Assembly: GCA_947561585.1 (NCBI GenBank)
Contig: CANNZV010000260.1
Span: forward strand, 62,001-126,000
From: Caprella mutica
Lineage: Eukaryota > Arthropoda > Malacostraca > Amphipoda > Caprellidae
DNA: 64,000 nucleotides
Direction: 5' to 3'
The notes under the pieces: model-generated
Told to the model about the DNA's origin: nothing
Database searches by the model: none
The model's input: the letters and a program-made list of their open reading frames with translations, nothing else
Position numbers and translations under genes: made by a program
Shown here: positions 21,542 to 31,702 of the stretch, piece by piece
Numbering within the stretch: the first letter of the stretch is position 1
Layout of the letters: each line of letters starts with the position of its first letter

Positions 21542-23823
21542 ATGAGTCACGCTTCAGTGCTAGTGTGAACAGTGAAGTCATTAACACGAGCAATTGACAT
21601 AAGAAAAATTTTAAATAACAATTTTTAGGCAAAGATAACCAAATTGAATGACTTGAATCTAGAAACCCATTTATATTTCACTAGAAACTTTTGTGAAACT
21701 ATGGTCATGAAATGAGAAAAAATATTCATACAAAGAAGATTAAAATGAAAAAAAAACAACTATGTCATCAATAAATCGTTATGGATCCAAAGCAAACTGA
21801 ACATTTTGTACTTTAAATTCAAAATAAGAAGATGGTAAGTAAGTTAACATTAGAAAATAAATGCGTAGAGTATCAGCTTGGTAATTAACTAAATATAACA
21901 TATTAGATCACCAACTAAAACTACCTAAACAGTTTCCATTACTTAATTGTACAAAAAGATATCATTATAGAATATAATGAGGTAACTGCGTACATATAAT
22001 TCTGATGCAAAGATATAACTTCTCTTTCTATAGTGAGAATATAAATTAGTAGTGAAATCCTTATCTTTTTCTCTCACACAGCGTTCTGCAGAGTCACCAT
22101 TTTTGTTCGCGTTGGATATCCGGTAACGCAACTGAAAAGGAGTGAAATAAATGTCCGATCCACTAGACGTTCAACTTTTTCTCCCCAGTATAGTTAGTCA
22201 TTACAAATCATAACTTAATTCTATAGGTATTTGTGTACCATAATTTTCTTAAATAGTTAGGTATCAGCAGCAAAAATATATTATGATATATTTAAGGTAA
22301 AGTAGAATCAGAGTGTGAAGATATAACTGAAATGAAATGAAATTGTGCAGATCTTTAAAGATAACATAGTTTCTCACCTCAATTAGTATGCTCGTTCCAA
22401 ACTCAGTGTGTTATTTGGAATTATCATTCAGCTTTATACAGCAATAAATAATGTTTGGCGTCATTATTGTATAGTTTTACATTTACGACAATCTCTTGAG
22501 CAAGAAAGGATGTTTCAAATGACGAGAAACCATCCAGAGCTCGATATCCTCTTACGCAAATTACTCTTCGAATTATTTGATGAAGCGTACTGTGAATAAT
22601 GGGCCGAAAGGCACTGAAAAAGCCTCCTCGCCAGATCTTTTTAACACTCGGCCATTCTCTGAGAACTGGGAGATGAAAGCCCTCCTACTTTTGATGAGCG
22701 ATATTGAATATTAAAAGAACTCTTAGAGGCTGGGTCTTTCATTCGTCGGAATGAGTTCCTATTTAGGCGATAAAGTGCATAATAGATTGAAATATGTAGG
22801 ACATCGGAATCCATTAATGGGAGTGCTAGATACAATGATATTCTCACAAAGAATACATTGCATCAATGAAAGTTATTAATTCTAATATGTAAAGTAGGTA
22901 TTATTTTATTGCTTACGAAACTTAAAGGTCCAGTCCAGACAAGATCATATGTACTTTCGCTAAAATATGAGTAAACTGAAACAGGTACTTTGAATATGAA
23001 ATATTTAAGATTTTGAAATTTTCAAACGTGTATTTATAATAATAATTGAATATAGTTTATTTATACTTAATTACTTCTAATAATATTTTTCACTCCTATT
23101 CTTAGTATCAAAACTGGAAAAACAAATGGTTGTTGAAAAACTGTTTGGCAACTTCCGAAGGTTCGCGACAGCAGCTCCATCTACTGCCTATGTTTCGATT
23201 TAATTTAGTTAATGAACAATATATCATTATAGTGATATAATCCAAACTTTTTCATAGGAAATCTTCACCTATAGATCATTGCAAATAATTGTTAAAAGTG
23301 CACTTAAGCTTCAACGATCTCAGTCGAAGCTAAAGAGCACCTTTACCAAGAATTAGATAAAACAAATCGGGTGGAGTGGAACTTTAAGTTAATTTTTAGT
23401 TAATTGATATTAGATTTTTCTTATATACCATCAATCATCCATCATAAAGTAAAAGCAAAAACTTTGAAGTTTTAATATTTATCAATACATTTAACTAACG
23501 GATATATATCTAAATATGTGAAAACTTGCGTCTATGTCATATGCTCTCTTACTATTAAGCAACAGGTGAAAGAAGGTAGCAACTCGCAATGAATAAAGCC
23601 AAGAAATGGGTATACAATTCTCGATGTTGCCTTTTAATAATAATAAATCTTTTGTACCTATTTTTCGCCTTGAAAAAAATGATGGAGAAATAATAATTTA
23701 TTAAACTTTCATGCTTGAATGTATTGAAAAAAGACTATTTGATTAGCAAGACCATCAGATTATGCATAAGTAATATTATTAGGAAGGTTTAACGTCTGCT
23801 TTAACCACTTAATATCCTATCAC
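21542..23823. other. Intergenic, nothing certain
   Basis: A plus-strand frame at 22408-22599 is fairly acidic and helix-like in its second half (the part beginning RQSLEQERMFQM), but I see no neighbours or convincing splice sites. Not called as a gene. Confidence 0.35.
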
Positions 23824-23910
23824 TGATGTCAAAAAGAAATTAAATACAAGAGACTGGAAAAATCAATTCGAAAGGAAAGTGGCTCCATGAACAAAGTCAC
23901 CTAACACCAG
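23824..23910 (+). repeat. Dispersed repeat, copy 1
   Basis: Begins GATGTCAAAAAGAAATTAAA and runs through ACAAGAGACTGGAAAAATCA and AGTGGCTCCATGAACA to AGTCACCTA. A direct-orientation relative lies at 30425-30510. The family is not known to me. Confidence 0.75.
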
Positions 23911-24232
23911 TTAGTGACAAAAAGGGAAACAAGCACCGGTGGCTGCACTCACGGATAGAAGAGGAAAATGAAGAGGTGATTGTACAAGAAGCCTCCGAGT
24001 CTACCAAACACTTACCGCTGCATGTTAAAAATGAAGAGTCAATTCCTCATCCAAATTTCCCAAGCATACATCTTAGCAATTATTTACATGTACGTACTTA
24101 CATACATAGAAATAAACCATTTGTCATTTATACTAGAAATAAAATTGAAAATGCATTAAAATCATAAGCACGTATAATCAAATAATTGAGTGAATTCATG
24201 AATTTCAAATAGATGAAAATGCGAAAGATAAA

Positions 24233-24439
24233 TTAGAGTTGGGGAACAGATGCATATAAATCTGTATTTTTTGCGGCAGAGTCCATAAGCTTAGCAATAT
24301 TGTGAGTGTTGCCATATGTCTCAATTGCCACTAATGGAGGGAGTATCAAACGCCACAATTCTTCATCAAGGGTTTTCCCACTAGATCCATCAACTGCATT
24401 AGGATATTCTCCGTCATTTATACACCAACAGTATTGTTT
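24233..24439 (-). CDS. Possible terminal exon, unknown protein
   Basis: On the minus strand, 68 codons are open from a possible acceptor (CTTCAAAG|AAACAATAC, first base 24439) to TAA at 24233-24235. No ATG is needed, so a simple ORF search would miss it. The peptide starts KQYCWCINDGEYPNAVDG and is then acidic and helix-forming. The CWC-I/V pattern recalls the core of thyroglobulin type-1 domains, but the match is too short to claim. No upstream exon was found between 24440 and 25800. The alternative is chance: in this AT-rich DNA a frame of this length is expected now and then. Confidence 0.35.
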   Translation of the reverse strand, partial: KQYCWCINDGEYPNAVDGSSGKTLDEELWRLILPPLVAIETYGNTHNIAKLMDSAAKNTDLYASVPQL

Positions 24440-24888
24440 CTTTGAAGATTATTCTCTGTTATAATAACAACAAGATTATTACCATCAACCTATCAAAGTT
24501 TATTACCATGCAGTGCAATAAAATACCCTGAAACAACTGCTATACTATTCTCTATAATGAAATGTGCTAAATTATATTTTGAATCACTAATTAGTGTTTA
24601 TTTCCTACTCTTAGAAGTGTACTCTCTAACCTAAATAACAGCTCTTCCCTAACACTAAATATAGTCAGTGCGAAAGCCTGACAAACCACATGGCCCCTCC
24701 TCCTTTTTGTTAATATTAAAGTAAGCCCTGGAAACAGTGAGTGTTTATATAGATTTAGAGGCTTTATATATTTTACTTGCTGCCTTTCCCCAATGCAATT
24801 TGTTTCTATTGTGTCAGTGGCCGGGCCTTATTTATTCTGAGCAACATCTCCCTGTATTTGCGTCTCAAACGATGCTACGGCAATGCAA

Positions 24889-25132
24889 TGAGTCGACATG
24901 GAGGGGGTGGAGATGCACATAATTGACATGGATGGGGTAGAGATGCATACAGTCGACATGGAGGGGATTGAGATGCATTGAATCGACATGGAGGGAGTAG
25001 AGATGCATTGAGTCGACATGGAAGGAGTAGAGATGAATTGAGTAGACATGGAGGTGGTAGAGATGAATTGAGTCGACATGGAGGGGGTAGAGATGAATTG
25101 AGTCGACATGGAGGGGGTAGAGATGAATTGAG
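24889..25132 (+). repeat. Minisatellite, 30-bp unit, about 8 copies
   Basis: The unit is GAGTCGACATGGAGGGGGTA followed by GAGATGAATT. It contains a SalI-type GTCGAC. Both strands stay open through it because the unit is a multiple of three. Confidence 0.95.
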
Positions 25133-26779
25133 GAAGAAGATTGGTGAATGTGGTCAAAAATAAAAGGAAAAGATACATAAAGTTGAGTCTAAATAAGACA
25201 TTCAAAAGTATGATTTTAGTTTAATATTTAAAAGGTTGTTACACTCAAAGTGTTAGGTTAAAAAGTTAGGAAAAGATAATTTGAATTAAATTAAAGATAA
25301 AAATCTATATCCTTGTGACTGAGATTCTCTATTTAAATTACTAATAACGGTTGAAAAGGAGTATTTATTGAACTCGAACAAAAATATTAATATAACCAGT
25401 AAATAAATGCATTAGATGTTAATAGAAGTTAGTTATAGCATTTTCTCACACTGCAATAACAGAGTTGAAATGCAGGTATCATACTGGGTGCTTAGCATAG
25501 GTACTTGGAAAGAATGAATTGAATACGTATAGATAATAATCATAGTTATTGATAGTTAAATACTGATGTCAAAGTTTCAGATGGAGATCAGTACAGTCAT
25601 TGTCCATGCAGTAGCTGTTGACTCTTCCTACCGACTGTATCTGCTAACACAATTTTGTGTGTGCGAAGATAGACAAGCCCCTCCACCCTATTTTTAGTGC
25701 TTTTCTTAGGGGCGCATGTGACGCGCCATGAATTCCTGATTGGGTTTGGTGGGCGTGTTAGTTTGTTGGTGTGATTTACGCGCCATGTGCTATGAGGGAA
25801 ATAATAATAAGTTAGTGCTGGTGGAAAAGTTGCACCAAACTTCAGTGTTGATAATGCTTTCTCTCGGCAAAATTGGTTTGTTCTTCTATAGAATCTTTAG
25901 AGAATTTGGTCCAGGAATGGAAATCTTAGGAATATCTGAGATTGAATGTTACATTTAAAGGTTGAATAAATCTATTTTGTAATTAAAACTTATTCAGCTA
26001 AAGAGAATAAAAATGTTTCTAATGAATATGGAGATAAAAAAATGAAGAAGTTTATTATTTTCTTCTCACTGCAATTAAAATCCTTCAAAACCTCAAAGCT
26101 TTTCCAAATATTTTATGAGATGCTATTATTCACTGTTGTCGCAGCCACAACCTAACAAATATCAAACGAGAGATCAATCTGAATATTAATTATTAGGTAA
26201 CTATCATTATTCACCAATAAGTATTTAAATAAAACTGAAGATGTACACACAATCTTTATTAGAGAGAAAATGCAGTAGAATTACCTTCGCAGAGTGCGGA
26301 AGGTAATGTTTCAGACGGCATTCATTCATTTCACATCTTGTTATTTGCATAACTCAAAAGGTATTCAACAAATTTCATGAAATTCGATGGGACTCTTATT
26401 CATTATCCAGGAATCAGTTTATTAGATTCTGGGAACGAACAAGGTTAAGTTCAAGCTCATTTATAACCCAAGAGTTATTGGATGGTCACTTTGGTCAGGG
26501 TCGAGCATTTATAAGCTGCGGCGAAGGTAGGGTAAATTCTCAATTATCGGTCACTGTCAGTACAACATCTTCGGTCTTGCAAGAAAAAACTATATACAAA
26601 TTGTTATTATTACACAGTGCTATCTAATAATTTAAAAAAAATGAAAGAGATTTAAAAAAAATTTCAGATAATTCAATCATTTTACTAAAAGTTACTCATC
26701 ATCTATGTACCAAGTTATAGTGCATCACTCTAACTGCTAATTGCAAGTTGATATTCGGTTTGTTTCCCTCTTTCAAAAA
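25133..26779. other. Intergenic, one dispersed-repeat fragment
   Basis: No gene called. A plus-strand frame at 25740-25958 has no context. The repeat fragment at 26282-26550 is described separately. Confidence 0.35.
26282..26550 (+). repeat. Dispersed repeat, CCTTCGC...GCGGAAGG hairpin start
   Basis: It opens with an imperfect hairpin (TTACCTTCGCAGAGTGCGGAA, then GGTAATG), continues with AACTCAAAAGGTATTCAACA, GATGGGACTC and TCCAGGAATC, and ends near AAGCTGCGGCGAAGGTAGGG. It resembles the fragment at 11330-11575 and is more complete. Confidence 0.55.
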
Positions 26780-27480
26780 ATGCTCATCCATCAAATCTGT
26801 AAATCTCAACATTGTATCAGACGTGATATTGTCTTACAAGAATCTTCAGTTTCCTTCCAGAGAGCTTCTATCGACGAGAACTGACGTACTCTCATATACA
26901 TATTCTGCTTCAGGATAGACTGAAGGTTTTCACTTTAGTTTAAATCTGGAGAGAGACTGGCCAATGGCTCCATACCATCAAATTGTCATCGACTAACTTA
27001 TTATTTTATCAATTCTGGAAACTCACAGTTGACTTAGCAGAGTGAGAGGAGCAATTGTCATGAATGAAAATGACCATTTTTTGAATGCAGCCGGTTTCTT
27101 GTAGAGTCAATGAACGAATGCAACCTTCATCAAGTTAATATAACTAGAAAGATTTATTTTCATTCCATCTGAAATCCAGGAAGATCCAACCAGTTAATTT
27201 CCAAAGTTCTCAGCTCAAATTATCACTCCTCCAATCGGACCACTCCCTTGTTCGTTGGCGATGTGGTGAGCCATGAGGGAGCCAAATTTTGAGCCCAACC
27301 GTCAGGGCCGTAGAGAGTGACAAGCCTTTTTTCTGTGAAGAGAACTGTTTGATAATCAGTCTTAAGATACTTCTCCACCCATAGTAACCTTTATTTTTTG
27401 TGTGTATCCTTTGAAAGAGACCTTGTAACGTATGAAACATATGAGGGGAATAGTTTCAGTATTCTACAGTGGGTAAATTC
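26780..27480 (-). pseudogene. Decayed Tc1/Tc3-type transposase
   Basis: Minus-strand conceptual translation gives ordered pieces of an IS630/Tc1 transposase. From the 5' side these are a segment with KTDYQTVLFTEKRLVTLYGPDGWAQN near 27330-27270, GSGPIGGVII near 27235, FIHDN (second catalytic Asp, expected I-x-D-N) near 27055, SLSPDL near 26960 and QSILKQN near 26915. Many stops and frame changes separate them. The first catalytic Asp of the usual FTDEK appears as FTEK. No inverted repeats were recognised at the edges. It is much older than the copy at 3950-5550 and belongs to another lineage (GPDGW motif). Confidence 0.65.
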
Positions 27481-28088
27481 CACACCCTTAAAAACTGCAT
27501 CCCTGTAGTTCTTTCTTGATCCAGGACAATTTCTTGCTCGTAGCTACTTTTTACTTATCATAGCGAGTAAGGGATCTTTAGTGATCAGAAATAAATTATA
27601 TAAGAAGCTCAATTTTACACCTTACCTATATGATATATTTTTGAAAAGTAGCACTGCCCCTCCATTTTGCAGCAACGGCAGCGCCGCTGCTCCTCATAGT
27701 AGCGCTGCCCACCTCGGCTCTTATAACAGTTCAATCTTTCAATTGATAAACATGGTACAGATAAAAAAAATTATATATAACCAATGAACCAAATTAAAAC
27801 AGTTCTGATAGCAAAGAAAACACATTAATCCTTTCCTTCTTAGACAATAGTCTCAAGAAGTAAAGTTATGTACCACTTTCGCTCTTCTTCCAACAAGCGG
27901 ATTTTCTTTGAACATGGCAGGCGTATTTTCCACCAAAAGGTCAGGACTTTATAGCAGGGATGCTAGGAAAATTCGTCCGTTTTCTTAAATTAGGAATAGA
28001 AAGAAAGACATTATTGAGTGTTAACAATATTCATATATAAGAGATAATTGCAGTCGCATAAAATCTAGTTAGATGAAAATAACACATT
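27481..28088. other. Intergenic, nothing recognised
   Basis: It contains a short GC-rich patch (27655-27720, repeated GCAGCGCCGCTGC-like words) in an otherwise AT-rich stretch. No gene. Confidence 0.35.
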
Positions 28089-29052
28089 CAGTATGGGCCA
28101 CAAAAATGTTTCCGTTTTTTCAAATACTTGTAAATCGTAAACCAATGGACGAAAAAACTGTATCTTGGTCTCTTTTATTCCGCCTCTTATTGTGCTATTA
28201 ACAGGTAAAAACATTTTTGAACTGATGGACATAGTTTAAGAACAGGTTAGCAAAGAGTGAGGGTGACTATTTTTATCATTGCGCAAAAGTTATTCTTAGA
28301 GCTAACTCTGTTATTTTACTTACTAAAAGGCAGTGATTAGAAGGAAAAAAAATATTTACACTTATTCCTTAGAAACTATTTTAAATTTGAACAACTTCAG
28401 TGACATTTTGATCTCATTGAAGTTTTCTCTCTGAATATTCGTTCGTCGCTTGTTCATTGCATGGTTAAGGCCCGTTTCACACTTGCATTTTTAACGCCGC
28501 GGAAAAAAAGATCTTCTGAAAATGTGTTTCTTTTATCGATGATGGAAAAATCTCTTTAAATTTTTACTTCGGCGATAAAAAAAAACGCATATGTGAACAC
28601 ATTTTAAGAACAGCTTTTTTCGACGCTGTTAAGAATGCAAGTGTGAAGCGGGCCTTAACCATGCAATGAACAAGCGAAGAACGAATAGTGAAAACTTCAA
28701 TGAGATCCAAATGTCACTGAAGTTATTCAATTTCCAAATAGTTTATAAGGAAGAAGTGTAAACACCCTGTATTAAAATGTCTACCATTATATTCTTTTCC
28801 TTTTATTCACTGCCTTTTAGTAAGTAAAATCAAAGAGTTAGCTCTAAGAATAACCTTCGCACAATGACAAAAATAATCACCCTCACTCTTTGCTTACCTG
28901 TTCTTTAACTATCTCCTTCAGTTAAAAATTGTTTTTGCCTGTTAATAGTAAAATAAGAGGCGGAGAAAAAGACCAAGATACAGTTTTTTTGTCTATTGGT
29001 TAACGATTTATAAGTATTTGAAAAAGAGGAAACATTTTTTTGGCCCATACTG
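28089..29052. mobile_element. Large palindromic (foldback) element
   Basis: Left arm 28089-28468 and right arm 28655-29052 are inverted copies, with substitutions and small indels along about 380 bp. The outer ends are CAGTATGGGCCACAAAAATG and its inverse. Landmarks on both arms include TGTATCTTGGTC, AAGAGGCGGA, CTAACTC(T/A)GTTA-type tracts and GCTTGTTCATTGCATGG. There is no coding frame. The ends resemble mariner-type miniature elements; a TA follows the right end but not the left. Confidence 0.8.
28469..28654. mobile_element. Nested inverted-repeat element at the palindrome centre
   Basis: The ends GGCCCGTTTCACACTTGCAT and, inverted, GGCCCGCTTCACACTTGCAT lie between TTAA (28465-28468) and TTAA (28655-28658). 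That is the target-site pattern of piggyBac-like elements. The interior is AT-rich with GCCGCGG and CGACGC patches. Because it sits at the centre of a larger palindrome, the TTAA pair could also be part of the outer arms. Confidence 0.6.
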
Positions 29053-30424
29053 TATATTCAGCAGTTATAACTGTTGATGAGAAATATATTCTATGTAGCT
29101 AATATATTATGTTATCTATAATTAAAAATTGAAAAGAAAAAAATGCTTGTTAATCAAATATCTAAATTGAATAGCTGGATATTTTCAGCAATGCAATATT
29201 TGTCAAAAAAAATCTGTTTCATTCGGAGTGCATTGCAATACTAGCTTCATATTTGTTCGACGATATCTAAATATTTTGGCCTTTTACGCTGTGTGTCACC
29301 TCTCTTTGTTTGAATTCCCTAAGTTAGGGTTAACTCTTTTACCAAATATTAATGATGCTATTTCTTGAACATTCCAAAATTCAATTGAATATAACGGGTT
29401 TTCGCGTTGATTTCGTCTTCCGTGTTTTATTCCAATGTACGTAGCTTCAAAGTAGTTTAAAAAACTCAATTGACATCCTCGCATAAATTTTCATTAACGC
29501 CAACATCTGCAGGTGTTAAGAACGCTAAGGCACCAAACATTTTATCTTAAATTAAGTTAGTAAAATTATTAAATATATAATATATATCAATCTTAATGTT
29601 TACATTAAACAATCATGAATTTTGAAGTACAACAAACTTTATAATTGATGCAACAAAGTAGATTAACTATGTACTATCATCTACATACATTAAATTACTT
29701 TATACCAAAACATTTTGTTCCATTTAAATTAATTATTTTGCGTTTAATGGACGAATTTTCTTTGGACGAATATTCCAGTCACGATAGCAGGTCTCCTCTG
29801 AATACGATAAGCAGTCCTAGTTATTATTTAGAGTACAGTTCTTCCTAGGCTGATACACTTAAATATTTTTCATCATCACCGGTAAGAAGAAATTACGTCA
29901 CGACGACATCATCGTATCTATTTTGTTTCAAGGCTCTCGTTTCGTTCACTACTCTGTAGTAGACCTTCAGGCACTAAATTTGAATAAGCCAGTAGAAGTA
30001 GGTAACTAAGACAAATTAAAAAAAAAGTAGTTTTTCATTACGAACACATGTAACAAATTTTAATAAATAAAAAGAATGAATCCACAAAACACAACATTCT
30101 ATAACATAGCACTTACTTTATCTTTATAAAAAATTGCAAATAGCATTAAAATATGATATAGCTACATAAATATGTAAAAACAAAACATAATCCTATTTTC
30201 GGGGCTCAGATACACAACCCTTCACTCATCCATTCACCGCAAACTGTTTCACGATAGAGCCCCGACAGTGAACCAATTAGGTAGGTGAAGTCTCTTAATA
30301 TAAATAATCATACCCATACCAACTCTTACATTTCACATATAGCTAATAGTAAATAATATTTACGCCAGTCTATTGCACGAATTTTTTATCTAATTTGAGA
30401 AGTGATTTTTCGGCCATATCGCAG

Positions 30425-30510
30425 ATGTCAAAAGGAAATTAAATACAAGGGACTGGAAGGAGCAGTCCGACAAAAGAGTGGCTCGATGAAGAGAGTCACC
30501 TACCCAGTAG
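30425..30510 (+). repeat. Dispersed repeat, copy 2
   Basis: Matches 23824-23910 in the same orientation (GATGTCAAAAGGAAATTAAA, ACAAGGGACTGGAAGGAGCA, GTGGCTCGATGAAGAGAGTC). Confidence 0.75.
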
Positions 30511-31404
30511 GTGTTTTACCACAGACAGTTTCTGGATAGAGCTCCAGGGAGCTTGAAGGTAAGAAAACGTTATTTTGAAGAATAGTCAAGTCAGTAACTG
30601 TCGCTATCGATATGAATGGAAAAGATTTACTTGCTTGCATGAAACAATATCTGGAGACTTAAAATTCAGTCTGACATTTAACTTCAGTTCAATATTAGCA
30701 ATATAAGATCTGACCAACAAAGATCTAATTGCTACTTCTAGTAGATGACACTTAGCTACAATATTAGAACACTAGTGAGAAGACAGACAGACAGACTAAG
30801 AAGACAGACAGACTAAGAAGACAGACTAATAAATAAAAAGAAGATATAAACCATTCGGAAATACTTTAACCTTATTTCATACAAAGACTTATGTATTTAT
30901 GAGTTCAGAAAACTTTGCAAACATGTTTCAGTGAGCATTATTTACTCTTTATCGATCTAGTAATCATATTTAGCAACTTATTCTAACTATGCAAACTGGT
31001 AGCCAGAAGGATAAGGGGTTATTGGAAGATCACTAAAATTCAACATTAGATTGAAATTTACATTAAATAAATCACCTAGCTTTAGCAAAGGTGTGAAAAC
31101 ATAAATTAACTACAATGAAAAATAATTAAAAATATATATATATTTCTAATTTTCACGTAAAAAGTATAAATTTTATTCTAAAACGATTTAAAATTGTTGA
31201 ACACATTGCTAAATTGAAATAGCTATAAAAATAATCTATATTTATAGCAATAAAATTAATACTAAAATATTATCATAGCTACATTTTTAAAGGGAAACAG
31301 TTAGAAGAGGTAGGTAACCATGTTAAACCTCATGCTGAAGAAATGGTTGGGTGGTTTGTGTGGTTCATCACCTGGACTATATGGCAACATAACAGAGTGT
31401 AATT

Positions 31405-31429
31405 TTTCCTGTGGTTAAACCACAGGAAA
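31405..31429. repeat. Hairpin, 12-bp arms, 1-base spacer
   Basis: TTTCCTGTGGTT, one A, then the exact inverse. It lies 170 bp beyond the stop codon of the zinc-finger gene, so it would form in that transcript's 3' UTR if the UTR reaches this far. Confidence 0.6.
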
Positions 31430-31598
31430 GTGGTTACCCCAGATCAAAAGACAGTGGTAGCTACACTCAGACTGTATGGTTATCAGAGTGTGGCTATCAC
31501 GGGGCTATCACAGTACCACATAAAAACTATACGAAGAAGTGGATTTGGTTGAGATTATAATCACTGGTTAGCAGGATAATCACTAGTTAACAGGATAA

Positions 31599-31702
31599 TC
31601 ACTGGTTGCCCTCAGCACTAGGGTCGAAAGGGTCAAAGTTCACTTTTGGTTGCTTAACAGGAGGTTCAGTAGATTCATTAGATGAGGAACTGGAGGAACA
31701 TC
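31599..31702 (-). CDS. Zinc-finger gene exon 8 (terminal)
   Basis: Acceptor TTGGCAG|GATG. It encodes a poly-Ser start, then ESTEPPVKQPKVNFDPFDPS and the TGA stop at 31599-31601. Enters in phase 1, with the previous exon supplying G. Confidence 0.8.

Larger units (their letters stand above)
29053..31598. other. Intergenic, downstream of the zinc-finger gene
   Basis: No gene is supported; a plus-strand frame at 29645-29848 has no context. It contains the dispersed repeat at 30425, AGAC microsatellite tracts (30781-30830), a short TA run (31130-31145) and the hairpin at 31405-31429. On the minus strand, AATAAA at 31172-31177 is one possible polyadenylation signal for the zinc-finger gene. Confidence 0.35.

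Noticed and set aside
24828..25205. 125-codon minus frame with STPSMSTQFI repeats
   Set aside because: By-product of the 30-bp array at 24889-25132.
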